Under the pieces are notes generated by a model, which ran no database searches, was not told the DNA's origin, and worked only from the letters and a program-made list of their open reading frames with translations. This document shows, one piece after another, positions 25,567 to 34,164 of a stretch of DNA of 64,000 nucleotides. Location: NCBI RefSeq assembly GCF_900142715.1, contig NZ_FRBX01000007.1:303402-367401 (forward strand). The letters run 5' to 3'. A program made the position numbers and the translations under genes. Origin of the DNA: Flavobacterium pectinovorum. Lineage in GTDB: Bacteria; Bacteroidota; Bacteroidia; Flavobacteriales; Flavobacteriaceae. The first letter of the stretch is position 1. Each line of letters begins with the position of its first letter.

Positions 25567-26292
25567 TTAATTTGAATGCAATGCTTCAAAATGTGCTTTT
25601 AATTCCGGGACACTTGCGTTTAATCTTGTTTCGCTGGTTCCGAAAGTCAATTCGTTTTTGCCTTGTTTTAACTGCTCAAAAATAGAAACAATGAAATCAG
25701 CTACACTTGGATGCGCGTTGTGTAAACCAACTCCGCCAAGATCTGTATTTAATGCAGGCGGAATAATTTCGATTACTTCAATGTTTTTTGCTTTCAATAA
25801 ATGACGAAGCGATAGGGTAAACGAACGGAAAAATGCTTTGGTTGCCGAATAAACCGGAACTTTTGCAAATGGTGAAAATGCCAATCCCGAAGTTACGTTC
25901 ATAACTGTTGAAAGTGATTTTAAATTGATGAAAAGCGAAGTTAAATGTAACGGAGCTTCTATATTAGTAGCAAGTTCATTTTTTGCACTTTCGAAGAAAT
26001 TTGCGTCATCAACAGAAATCCAATTTTGAATTCCTGCATTATTTACCAAAACATTCAAATCGCTGTGGTTTTCAGAAATCCATTCATAAAGAGCAATTCG
26101 TTCTTTTTCGCTCGATAAATCACAAACCTTTGTAATTACGGTTGGAAATTTTGCTTTTACTTCATTTAAAACTGATTCTCTTCTTCCACAAATAATTACG
26201 GTGTTCTTTTCTTCAATAAATCTTTGTGTCAATCCAAGTCCGATGCCGCTTGCGCCACCGGTTATTAAAATTTTGTTGTTTGATAATTCCAT
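25567..26292 (-). CDS. short-chain dehydrogenase (DltE-like)
   Basis: The 241-residue SDR begins MELSNNKILITGGASGIGLG, with TGGASGIG as cofactor motif. NVLVNNAGIQNWISVD and the catalytic VPVYSATKAFFRSFTLSLRH (Tyr-x3-Lys) follow. The latter is characteristic of the DltE-like branch, short oxidoreductases of unknown substrate. It is 193 bp upstream of the other SDR and 413 bp downstream of the AraC regulator, all on the minus strand. Confidence 0.85.
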   Translation of the reverse strand: MELSNNKILITGGASGIGLGLTQRFIEEKNTVIICGRRESVLNEVKAKFPTVITKVCDLSSEKERIALYEWISENHSDLNVLVNNAGIQNWISVDDANFFESAKNELATNIEAPLHLTSLFINLKSLSTVMNVTSGLAFSPFAKVPVYSATKAFFRSFTLSLRHLLKAKNIEVIEIIPPALNTDLGGVGLHNAHPSVADFIVSIFEQLKQGKNELTFGTSETRLNASVPELKAHFEALHSN

Positions 26293-26705
26293 TTTTTCTG
26301 ATCTTTAAATTAATTAAGACAAAGGTAGGAGTGAAGTAGAAATGGGGAGTTGTAAATATCAAACCGATGTTTGCGAAATTCAAATCAGAGGAAAATTAAA
26401 TTCCAATTTTTTAAATTCCAAATTCCAATTTTAAAAATCAGGTTTAGTCATTGCGAGATACGAAGCAATCTTACTCATATATCAACTAAAGTTTACAAGC
26501 GTGTAATTGAACGCGGATAACGCGGGTTCGCTTTGCGAAGACACGGATTATCGCGGATTTTTTTCTCAATTTGTGTCTTCCTGAGCGAAGTCGAAGGATC
26601 TCATGCTGAATCTATACAGTGTGTGTCCTTAGACTTCGCTCAGGAGGACATGCGTTGTGATAACGATTTGACATAAATCTAAAATCTAAACTCTACAATC
26701 TAAAA
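26293..26705. other. gene-free stretch rich in dispersed repeats
   Basis: It contains GTCATTGCGAGATACGAAGC (about 26447), a GCGGATAACGCGGG / ATTATCGCGGATTT pair (26513-26560) and the 25-base-arm inverted repeat at 26574-26650. No coding signal is seen. The part next to 26292 is the SDR upstream region. Confidence 0.6.
26574..26650. repeat. inverted repeat of the cctgagcgaagtcgaagg class
   Basis: The arms at 26574-26598 and 26626-26650 (CTGAGCGAAGTCGAAGGA and TCCTTAGACTTCGCTCAG) pair with few mismatches. Confidence 0.65.
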
Positions 26706-27629
26706 TTAGGTGCGAAAAGCCAGAGGCGTAATGGTTGTTTGCTTTTTAAAGAAGTTAGAAAAATGTGCCAGTTCTTCAAAACCAAGTGAATACGCAATTT
26801 CAGAAATATTCCAATCCGTTTGTTTTAAAAGAATTTTGGCTTCGTTTGTTAATCGGTTACTGATTAATTCTGTGGTTGTTTTTCCTGTATTTTCTTTTAA
26901 AACCTTATTTAAATGGTTGACATGAACGGATAATCTTTCTGCAAAATCTTTGGCCGTTCGTAGTTCTAATCGCTGATGCGGAGATTCTATAGGGAATTGT
27001 CTTTCAAGTAATTCTGCAAATAATGAGGAAACTCTCGCTGCTGAATTATGTTTAGAATAAAGTGCTGTTATGGGTTGTAATTTTTGTCCGAAGTGAATTA
27101 ATTCAGCAACATAATTTCGAATTAGATCGTATTTATAAACATAATCAGAATTGATTTCTTTTTGTATTTTATTGAAAATCAATTCGACTTCTAAAACTTC
27201 TTCATCTGTAAGCTGAAAAACAGGATATCCGTCTGAAGCAAAAATTGGAAGTTCATCGAGATCAATTCCGCTTTTATTTTTCGAAAGAAATTCACTGGTA
27301 AAAACACAAAATTGCCCAGCCTGATTGGTATCCTGCGGAACATAATTATACGGAATTTTTGGTGTAGCAAATAATAATCCCTGTTTTTCGATTTCGATTA
27401 TTTTATCAGCATATTCAGATCTGTTTTTGCCTCGAATCAAACTTATTTTATAATAAGCCCTTCTGTCATAAGGCATAAACGATTTTCCCTGCATTCTTTC
27501 CAAAAGTTCTTTGATGTCGAAAATATTAAAATGACCGATTTCTTTTTTTATGTCGTTGGGTAATAAAGAATTTGGTTCAACGGTTGAACCTTCGGTAATA
27601 TCCTGATAAAATGAATCCAGAGTTTTCAT
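26706..27629 (-). CDS. AraC-family transcriptional regulator
   Basis: The 307-residue regulator has an N-terminal sensing domain (HFNIFDIKELLERMQGKSFM, RAYYKISLIRGKNRSEYADK) and a C-terminal AraC domain: FAERLSVHVNHLNKVLKENT for the first helix-turn-helix and WNISEIAYSLGFEELAHFSN then FFKKQTTITPLAFR for the second. It matches the regulators of Bacteroidota that sit beside SDR or oxidoreductase genes and probably controls the two SDR genes downstream. No ligand can be predicted. Confidence 0.85.
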   Translation of the reverse strand: MKTLDSFYQDITEGSTVEPNSLLPNDIKKEIGHFNIFDIKELLERMQGKSFMPYDRRAYYKISLIRGKNRSEYADKIIEIEKQGLLFATPKIPYNYVPQDTNQAGQFCVFTSEFLSKNKSGIDLDELPIFASDGYPVFQLTDEEVLEVELIFNKIQKEINSDYVYKYDLIRNYVAELIHFGQKLQPITALYSKHNSAARVSSLFAELLERQFPIESPHQRLELRTAKDFAERLSVHVNHLNKVLKENTGKTTTELISNRLTNEAKILLKQTDWNISEIAYSLGFEELAHFSNFFKKQTTITPLAFRT

Positions 27630-27680
27630 AAGGGTGAATTGTAAAATTCAAATATACGAAAAATATTTGCAGGATGGTTT

Positions 27681-27978
27681 TTTGCCACGAAGGCACTAAG
27701 GCACAAAGTTTATTTTGTTGGGATTTTGATTTTTGTAATTATAAAGAAAGAAAAATAAAAAGAAGATTTAAGGTTTTATAGCTATTTTGATATAGCCCAC
27801 GGTTTCAACCGTGGGAAACGTATTATTGAAACGTATTATTGAAACGTATTATTGAAACGTATTCTAAAAATGTATTGTGAATGTATTGTGAATGTATTGT
27901 GCTCCAACGGTTGAAACCGTTGGCTATGTTTATATATTGTGTTTTTTAATTTTTGTGTCTTGGTCTCTTCGTGGCAAA
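27681..27978. repeat. nested palindromic element with internal tandem repeats
   Basis: An outer inverted pair, TTTGCCACGAAG (27681-27692) and CTTCGTGGCAAA (27967-27978), encloses an inner element (27792-27927). The inner element's 24-base ends are inverted copies at 22 of 24 positions. Each end is also a palindrome: CCCACGGTT/AACCGTGGG and CCAACGGTT/AACCGTTGG around two bases. Between them are three copies of GAAACGTATTATT plus a partial fourth (27815-27864) and three of AATGTATTGTG (27869-27901). It resembles a REP/MITE-like unit; no transposase is present. Confidence 0.7.
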
Positions 27979-27979
27979 C

Positions 27980-28540
27980 TCAAAACAAACTTCCCTGAAT
28001 TAATTCTGGTTGTGAATTGCCATTAAAAGAAAAGGTATCAATAACAAAAAACTGTTTTTTTATAGGATCAAATTCTCGTAAAACAATTTCACAGCACAAA
28101 AAATCAATATTAATTGTGGTAAAAAGCTGTGAAGCAATTTTAAGATTTTCGGGAATTAATTTTCGACCAATAGACATATGTGGATCGTCGCTTTTTTTGA
28201 GTTTTAAAGGTTTTAAAGCTTCCTGAGTTTTTTTCATGATCGGCTTTAGATGATTGGCTGAATGTTCATTTGGTGCGATGAAAAAAGCGCCATTTACATA
28301 AAATCCAAAATGATCTAAATTTACCTGAAAAGATGTAAACGTATCGCAAATCTTAAAAAGCTTTTGTTTGTATTTTTCGATTTGAGTTTCATCAATAGTA
28401 AATTCGCAAATTGTAATATGTGCGACTGAATTGCAGCTGTTATACCAATCTATTTTGCTTTTTAAATAATCCTTCATCGTTTTGACAGCATCAATTACTT
28501 CTTGCGAAGGATAAATGGCAACCGAATATTTCTTTTCCAT
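27980..28540 (-). CDS. 2'-5' RNA ligase / cyclic phosphodiesterase-like protein
   Basis: The 186-residue protein belongs to the 2H phosphoesterase superfamily. The two HxT/S motifs are His41-Ile-Thr43 (AHITICEF) and His121-Met-Ser123 (DPHMSIGRK), spaced as in the LigT/CPDase fold. These enzymes open 2',3'-cyclic phosphates or join 2'-5' RNA ends; the cellular substrate is not predictable. An upstream alternative-codon start seven residues earlier is not used because the family begins near MEKKYSVAIYP. Its stop abuts the nested palindromic element. Confidence 0.8.
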   Translation of the reverse strand: MEKKYSVAIYPSQEVIDAVKTMKDYLKSKIDWYNSCNSVAHITICEFTIDETQIEKYKQKLFKICDTFTSFQVNLDHFGFYVNGAFFIAPNEHSANHLKPIMKKTQEALKPLKLKKSDDPHMSIGRKLIPENLKIASQLFTTINIDFLCCEIVLREFDPIKKQFFVIDTFSFNGNSQPELIQGSLF

Positions 28541-28593
28541 TTTGTGATTTGGTTTACACAAATTTAGAATTTAAATTGAATGATTCTTTCAAA

Positions 28594-29961
28594 TCAGAAT
28601 TTAAATTGAGCCGTCAAAGCTGCATAAAAATAATCTTTTCCTGTACCAACTTCTTTTAAGAATGAACCTGCATTAAACCAACCGCTTTCTAATGTAAAAG
28701 ACAGAAAATCATTGGCAGTATAATCTAAATTAGAGATGAATTGTGAGCCTATAAAACGTTCTGTAGTTTCTTTTCCGGAATACAACAATTGCATATTTGG
28801 CGCATATAGGCCATCACTTATAGTTTGTCTCCAGAAAATATCACAATCAAATCCGAGACCTAATTTTTCAGTTAAAGTAAAATTAATCGAAGGATGAATA
28901 TCAATTAAATTTGACGGACCAATAAGGGCAACTAATCCAAAATAGGCGCCTCTTGGGTATAAGGGATTAAAGGTTTGTAAATGATTATCATCTGAATTTT
29001 TATCTCCTGAAATAATTTCTGTTTTAAGTCCGATTTCGGGATTAAATTTTACTTCTGAAAAAGTATAACAGGCAAAAGAGGAAAGTGTCCAGGCTGAGAT
29101 TGTTTTTTGATTTAGGTTTCCGAATTGGTATAATCCTTCAAAATCATATTTCCAGTTTCCTTTGTTTTTCCAGATTCTTGTTCCGACAGACTGACGATTT
29201 TCTTCGCCAATGGCATCGTCAAAAACGGCTCTTTTTTTCCATAATCCTAAATAATATAAATCGATATTCTGGATAAAAGGCACTTTATGAACTACAGTAT
29301 AACTTCCCCAGAATTGGGCATTTTCATTAAATTCATCGTTGAAAGTTCCTGTTTTATTGGCAATTGGATGTGTATAAAATGCATCTGTTTGCCAGTTGTT
29401 TTTTTTGTAAAATAATTTGACAGCATCAAAAGCAAGACGACTGTTTGGACCTTCGCGAACTGCTATTAAACGCTGCGAACCATACGACATTTCCTGTCTT
29501 CCGGAACGCAATGTAAAACGTTCGTTTTCATTTTTAATAAAATCAATGTCCAGAAATGCCTGGTGAAAGTCCAGTTCATTTTCATCAACCGGACTTGGAT
29601 CTGTTTTACTGTTGGCTAAACTGCTTTGCAATTCAACAAATGTTCTGAAAATTCCCAAATGAATATCAGCATGAAGCAGATAACGGGAAAGTACATAACC
29701 GTCGCCTTCATCAGAGTCATCGCCCCATTTATCATTTATGGTATAAGTATATTGCAATCTTGCTTCGCCGCCAATAGTAGCATAATAATTACTGTTTTGG
29801 CTCAGTGGAATATATTTGATTTTTTCGTACCAATCTCTGGTAGAATCTTTTAAATAAGTCAAATCATCGTCATATCGCAGCTTTTGAAAAACTGGTCTTT
29901 GCTGTGCATTTGCAGAAAAAATAATTCCCAAAAGCAACAATAATCGGAATAACGTTTTCAT
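28594..29961 (-). CDS. outer-membrane porin of the alginate-export family
   Basis: The 455-residue protein has a signal peptide (MKTLFRLLLLLGIIFSANAQ) and an 18-strand barrel-like pattern. The family blocks are clear: RDWYEKIKYIPLSQNSNYYA then IGGEARLQYTY, FRTFVELQSSLAN, FLDIDFIKNENERFTLRSGR with QEMSYGSQRL, and the last strand YFYAALTAQFKF. Despite the name, most members in Bacteroidota are general porins for anionic or aromatic compounds. The amidohydrolase gene ends 6 bp upstream, so the two form an operon; the porin may admit that enzyme's substrate. Confidence 0.82.
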   Translation of the reverse strand: MKTLFRLLLLLGIIFSANAQQRPVFQKLRYDDDLTYLKDSTRDWYEKIKYIPLSQNSNYYATIGGEARLQYTYTINDKWGDDSDEGDGYVLSRYLLHADIHLGIFRTFVELQSSLANSKTDPSPVDENELDFHQAFLDIDFIKNENERFTLRSGRQEMSYGSQRLIAVREGPNSRLAFDAVKLFYKKNNWQTDAFYTHPIANKTGTFNDEFNENAQFWGSYTVVHKVPFIQNIDLYYLGLWKKRAVFDDAIGEENRQSVGTRIWKNKGNWKYDFEGLYQFGNLNQKTISAWTLSSFACYTFSEVKFNPEIGLKTEIISGDKNSDDNHLQTFNPLYPRGAYFGLVALIGPSNLIDIHPSINFTLTEKLGLGFDCDIFWRQTISDGLYAPNMQLLYSGKETTERFIGSQFISNLDYTANDFLSFTLESGWFNAGSFLKEVGTGKDYFYAALTAQFKF

Positions 29962-29967
29962 AGTAAT

Positions 29968-31752
29968 TTAGTTTTTTTGATATCCTCCAAAATAGTTTAC
30001 CGGACTCCACTCCGGAATTGCTTTTGGAGTTGGTTGTGCAAATGTTCTAAAATCATTATCGGCATACACCACTTTTCCGTTTACAACAGTAAGTTCTGAT
30101 TCGATGTTTAAGATTTTTTCTTCCGGCGTGTTGAAATAATCGTCAGAAAGAATTGCGAAATCAGCCAGTTTATTTGCGGTAAGCATTCCGCGGTCTTTTT
30201 CTAAATTAATTAATTGAGCACTTCCGTAAGTAAATAATTTAAGAGCAGCAGTTCTGTCCTGAATATTTTCGTCATTCATATATTTTAAACCGCCTAGAGT
30301 TTTTCCGGTTGTTAACCAATACAAACCTACCCACGGATTGTAGCTGGCAACACGAGTTCCGTCGGTTCCCATTCCAACTTTGATTCCCATTTCAAGAATC
30401 TTTTTTAGCGGAACGGTGTTTGCAGCAGCCGTTTTTCCATATCTTTTAATAAAACTTTCTCCCTGATAAGCCATTCTGTGCTGAATTGCCAAACCTCCGT
30501 TTAAAGCTTTAATACGTTTTAAATTTTCTACAGAAACCGTTTCTCCGTGATCGAAAAACCATAAAAGTCCGTTTAGCGGCGTTTCTTTATCAATTTCTTC
30601 AATAACGTTTAAGAAACGTGTAATACTTTCATTATAAGTAGCATGAATTCTAAATGGCCATCTGTTTTTAATTAATAATGACAAAACTTCTTTCAATTGA
30701 CCTTCCATCGCAGGGCTTAATTCCGGTCTTGGTTTGTCAAAGTTTTCAAAATCTCCGGCACTCATTACCAGGTTTTCTCCGGCTCCCTGAGCGTGATATT
30801 CTACTTTATCTGTATCGTGATCGTCGCAGCCTTCGCCAATTTCAACTGTGCTTACCCATTTTGTATAATCGTTAAGTTCGCTTCCTGCTTTTTGGGCAAA
30901 TAAATAATAAGGCATTCTAATGGTAAGATCACTGTCTTTGCATAATCCGTTTGTTACGCCATAATCGTCAGGAAAGTTTTGAAACCCGCCGCCTGCATCA
31001 ATAATTGCCGTTACTCCAAGACGATTCATTTCGGTCATGAATTGTTTTGTTGAGTTTATTTTTTCTTCCGGAGATAACTCAGGAAGTTTTGAAAGTGTCG
31101 AGTATAAAATGAACGCATTTGGTTCGGCAACCAATAATCCGGTTGGGTTTCCGCTGGCATCTTTTTCTACAAGTCCGCCATTTGGGTTTGGTGTATTTGC
31201 ATCTATTTTTAAAGCTGTTAATCCGGCTTTATTAAGATAAGCGTGTCCATACAAATGAAGAACAAAAGTTGGAACATCACCTGTTGCCTCGTTTATTTCT
31301 TCAAGAGTTGGTAGTCTTTTTTCTTCAAATTGATAAGCATTCCACCCGCCAACAACACGAACCCATTGTCCTTTTGGAGTTCTTTGTGCCTGTTCTTTCA
31401 ACATTGCCAAAGCTCTTTTTAAAGATCGAACGCCATCCCATCGCAATTCGGTATTAAAGAATCTTCCTCCACGGATAATATGCATATGAGAATCAAATAT
31501 TCCGGGAATAATTACTTTTCCTTTTGCATCGATTACAGTGGTTTTTTTGTCTTTTAATTTTAAAATTTCACTGTTTTTTCCTGTTTTCAAAATTTTGCCA
31601 TCGGCTACAGCCATAGCTTCAACAATTGTGTTTTTATCATCCAAAGTGTGAATAACAGCATGATGAACGATAAGTGTGGCTTTTTTGCCTTGAGCGAAAA
31701 TAGGCAACGAAATGATTAGTAAAAAGGCTAATATTCTGATATTCAGTTTCAT
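29968..31752 (-). CDS. secreted amidohydrolase (YtcJ-like, Amidohydro_3)
   Basis: The 594-residue metal-dependent hydrolase starts with a signal peptide (MKLNIRILAFLLIISLPIFA), so it works in the periplasm. The HxH metal motif is His89/His91 (GIFDSHMHIIRGG). Further landmarks are WPFRIHATYNESITRFLNVI, GLLWFFDHGETV, MGIKVGMGTDGTRVASYNP and ILSDDYFNTPEEKI. It resembles the YtcJ family that hydrolyses amides or N-acyl groups. An in-frame ATG 17 residues upstream lies inside the preceding terminator hairpin and is rejected. The porin gene follows after 6 bp. Confidence 0.85.
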   Translation of the reverse strand: MKLNIRILAFLLIISLPIFAQGKKATLIVHHAVIHTLDDKNTIVEAMAVADGKILKTGKNSEILKLKDKKTTVIDAKGKVIIPGIFDSHMHIIRGGRFFNTELRWDGVRSLKRALAMLKEQAQRTPKGQWVRVVGGWNAYQFEEKRLPTLEEINEATGDVPTFVLHLYGHAYLNKAGLTALKIDANTPNPNGGLVEKDASGNPTGLLVAEPNAFILYSTLSKLPELSPEEKINSTKQFMTEMNRLGVTAIIDAGGGFQNFPDDYGVTNGLCKDSDLTIRMPYYLFAQKAGSELNDYTKWVSTVEIGEGCDDHDTDKVEYHAQGAGENLVMSAGDFENFDKPRPELSPAMEGQLKEVLSLLIKNRWPFRIHATYNESITRFLNVIEEIDKETPLNGLLWFFDHGETVSVENLKRIKALNGGLAIQHRMAYQGESFIKRYGKTAAANTVPLKKILEMGIKVGMGTDGTRVASYNPWVGLYWLTTGKTLGGLKYMNDENIQDRTAALKLFTYGSAQLINLEKDRGMLTANKLADFAILSDDYFNTPEEKILNIESELTVVNGKVVYADNDFRTFAQPTPKAIPEWSPVNYFGGYQKN

Positions 31753-31780
31753 AATAATGGTTTTTATTGGATTTTGGGTA

Positions 31781-31810
31781 AAAAAAAGGCTGTGACTTAA
31801 CACAGCCTTT
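31781..31810 (-). terminator. intrinsic terminator between isochorismatase and amidohydrolase genes
   Basis: AAAGGCTGTG (31785-31794) and CACAGCCTTT (31801-31810) are perfect arms. On the minus strand a T run follows, so transcripts from the isochorismatase gene end here. Confidence 0.8.
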
Positions 31811-31987
31811 CTTAGGTAGATTTTAATTAAAAATTTAGAATTAAAAATTAAAAATGTTTAGTGTAATGGTTTTCTGTGGCGTTTTAAAATTTAAAAATCT
31901 ATATTCTATATGTTTAAATTTTTTCACGGAGATTCGCAGATTTAGAGATTTTTAATTTTTAATTCCCAATTTTTAATTAAAAAAGAA

Positions 31988-32677
31988 TTAATGTTTTAGC
32001 ATTTCGTGAGCGTATTGTACACCAACACCGTATGCACCACCGTATTTTTTAACAAGATCTGTAACGGCTACATAAGTTCCCTGACGTGCCCAGTCACGTT
32101 GTAATTCTAATAAATATTGTAATGAAGTTATTGGGTGAGCACCTGCCTGAACCATACGTGTTACAGCCATTTCGTGAGCTTCTTTAGAAACATCGCCACT
32201 TGCATCTGTAATAACATACACATCATAACCTTCGTTTATTGCTGATAATGTTGGTCCTACGATACAAACACTTGTCCATAATCCTCCAAAAACGATTTTC
32301 TTTTTACCTTTTTCAGTAATTGCTTTGTGAGCAGGAACATCTTCCCAGGTATTCATTGAAGTACGATCGATGTAGTTTGAAGTTTTTTGTGGATAAAATT
32401 CTTCGATTTCTTTAAAAACGGGTCCGCTGAATGATTTTTCGGCAACAGTTGTAACAATTGTTGGAACTTTGAAGATTTTTGAAGCACCTGCAACTAAAGC
32501 TGTGTTATTTCTAAGCTGATCAATTGGAATGTTGCTTACTGCAAATGCCATTTGGCTTTCATAATCAATAAGTACCAATGTATGGTTTGTTGGATCTAAT
32601 AATGCCGGACTTGGTTTTTGTGCGAAACCTATAAAAGTTACAAATAATAAAGCTGCTGTTAAGATTAATTTTTTCAT
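31988..32677 (-). CDS. secreted isochorismatase-family hydrolase (YcaC-like)
   Basis: The 229-residue protein has a signal peptide (MKKLILTAALLFVTFIGFAQ) before a YcaC-like isochorismatase fold. Asp38 (LVLIDYESQMAF) and the nucleophile Cys138 (GGLWTSVCIVGPTLSAINEG) are in place, with the usual spacing of about 100 residues. Members are cysteine hydrolases of amides or isochorismate; export to the periplasm is unusual for this fold. The ATG at 32677 is chosen over one 17 codons upstream because of the signal peptide. It is on the same strand as the amidohydrolase and porin but separated by a terminator. Confidence 0.85.
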   Translation of the reverse strand: MKKLILTAALLFVTFIGFAQKPSPALLDPTNHTLVLIDYESQMAFAVSNIPIDQLRNNTALVAGASKIFKVPTIVTTVAEKSFSGPVFKEIEEFYPQKTSNYIDRTSMNTWEDVPAHKAITEKGKKKIVFGGLWTSVCIVGPTLSAINEGYDVYVITDASGDVSKEAHEMAVTRMVQAGAHPITSLQYLLELQRDWARQGTYVAVTDLVKKYGGAYGVGVQYAHEMLKH

Positions 32678-32819
32678 GATAATTAAATTTTGTTGTTGAT
32701 AAATGGTTTTTTTAAAATTATTTTGCATTTGATTTTCAACGTCTTACATTCAAATGGAATGCCTTATTTCTAAAACGTTGATTTTAAAAGGTTTTTCAAA
32801 AAAGGCAATAAAGATTTTA

Positions 32820-32831
32820 ACGATATATCGT
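32820..32831. promoter_or_regulatory. 12-bp palindrome upstream of the isochorismatase gene
   Basis: ACGATATATCGT is a perfect palindrome about 140 bp before the isochorismatase start. It may be a regulator site; nothing else supports this. Confidence 0.25.
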
Positions 32832-32905
32832 CAATTTAACATTGGATATTCGTGAATACGATATTTAAAGCTTTTAGTGAATTTTGAAAAGGAAATTTTT
32901 GGTGC

Positions 32906-33220
32906 CTAAATTTTTCCTTTAAGATATAATCGGTGTTGTATTTCGGATTTTAATAAGCCGCTTCCGCCACCAAAATGTTCAATTACTTCTACTTCTGGCT
33001 GATGTTTTAAACAAAAAGAAGTAAACTCTTTTTCGACATGATCTTCGATTCCGGAACTCAACAGAACAATATCGATTTTGTTGTTTAGAAAATATTTTTG
33101 AGCAATTTCTTCATCGTTGAAACTTACTCCATTCCAATTCTCATTTGCGTTTACAAGTCGAAGTAAAATTGGTAAGATTTCTTCGTTTTTTCCGAGTATT
33201 AAAAATTCTAATATTTTCAT
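32906..33220 (-). CDS. small receiver-like protein of unknown function
   Basis: The 104-residue cytoplasmic protein has alternating strands and helices: MKILEFLILGKNEEILPILL, then NKIDIVLLSSGIEDHVEKEF and PEVEVIEHFGGGSGLLKSEI. The pattern recalls a truncated Rossmann or receiver fold, but no phosphorylation pocket is clear and I cannot name a family. Its start codon directly abuts a tandem array of five ~123-bp repeats, each carrying a TACATTTG box facing this gene; the nearest box (33240-33247) is 20 bp upstream of the ATG and is the likely promoter. This arrangement is unusual and is reported as a finding. Confidence 0.6.
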   Translation of the reverse strand: MKILEFLILGKNEEILPILLRLVNANENWNGVSFNDEEIAQKYFLNNKIDIVLLSSGIEDHVEKEFTSFCLKHQPEVEVIEHFGGGSGLLKSEIQHRLYLKGKI

Positions 33221-33226
33221 GATTCA

Positions 33227-33840
33227 GTAATTTATTTTACAAATGTAGAAGTTAAAAAGATTATGATAACTTAATCTAGAACAAGAACTTAAATTTTTAT
33301 TTTAATTGTTTTTTTAAGAATTAAGAATCACCAATTTTTCTAAGAACTACTAATTTATTTTACAAATGTAGCAGTTAAAAAGAGGGTGATAACTTAACCT
33401 AGGACAAGAACTAATTTTTTGTTTTAATTGTCTTTTTTAAGAATTAAGAATCATCAATTTTTCTAAGAACTACAAATTTATTTGACAAATGTAGCAGTTA
33501 AAAAGAAGGTGATAACTTAACCTAGGACAAGAACTAATTTTTTGTTTTTAATTGTCTTTTTTAAGAATTAAGAATCATCAATTTTTCTAAGAACTACTAA
33601 TTTATTTGACAAATGTAGCAGTTAAAAAGAGTGTGATAACTTAACCTAGAACAAGAACTAAAATTTTGTTTTTAATTTCTTTTTAAGAATTAAGAATTAT
33701 CAATTTTTCTAAGAACTACATATTTATTTTACAAATGTATAAGTGAAAGAGATCTTGATGACTTAATCCAGGACAAGAAAAAAATCTAAAATTTTTAATT
33801 GTTGATTTCTTAAGAATGAAAAATGTAGAATATTAATAAA
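33227..33840. repeat. five-copy tandem array of ~123-bp units
   Basis: The word ACAAATGTA recurs at 33239, 33362, 33485, 33609 and 33731, giving periods of 123, 123, 124 and 122 bp. Each unit also carries GTTAAAAAGA, a GATAACTTAACCTAGGACAAG-like block, TAAGAATTAAGAAT and TTTTTCTAAGAACTAC. The three central units are nearly identical and the outer two are degraded. On the minus strand ACAAATGTA reads TACATTTGT, containing a TAnnTTTG -7 box. All frames carry stops, so the array is not coding. Confidence 0.85.
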
Positions 33841-34008
33841 GAAGATCTTAGCATCTTAGAACCTTAGCCACTTAGTAACTTTCTTTTTAAATAATGTTAG
33901 AATGAGGAAAGCCGTAAGCTATTTTAAAAAGTAGCTTGTAGCTTTGCGCCGTGAAAGTAAGGATAAGTGAGTTTTTGACTTTTTACATATCTCTTACTTT
34001 TATATTAC

Positions 34009-34163
34009 AGTGTTTTTTGGAAAAAACAAGTTTAGTTAAGACAAAATTTGACAAATCATTGATCGTGGTCGTTGTATCAATTTGAAAATAAATACAATAC
34101 TGTCTAATTTTTATAGGGTTTTTAGATTGGCTACACGTTAGCTAATTTGAAAACCCTTTTTTA
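34009..34163 (+). ncRNA. candidate structured non-coding RNA (possibly 6S-like)
   Basis: A terminator-like hairpin ends at 34163 on the plus strand (AGGGTTTT at 34115-34122 with AAAACCCT at 34149-34156, then six T), yet no plus-strand gene precedes it. Its 19-base stem pairs fully only as plus-strand RNA because three positions are G-U. Before it, GTTAAGACA (34035-34043) pairs with TGTCTAAT (34101-34108) around large internal loops, capped by CATTGAT/ATCAAT (34058-34078). This rod with a central bubble recalls 6S RNA. A promoter TTTG (33974-33977), 17 bp, TACTTTTA (33995-34002) fits one mismatch off consensus. The exact start is uncertain. Confidence 0.4.
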
Positions 34164-34164
34164 T

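Noticed and set aside
33227..33840. Tandem array considered as a CRISPR
   Set aside because: Whole ~123-bp units repeat with no unique spacers between short repeats, and no cas genes are near.
33227..33840. Tandem array considered as repeat-coding gene
   Set aside because: Stops occur in every frame and period changes of one base would break any frame.
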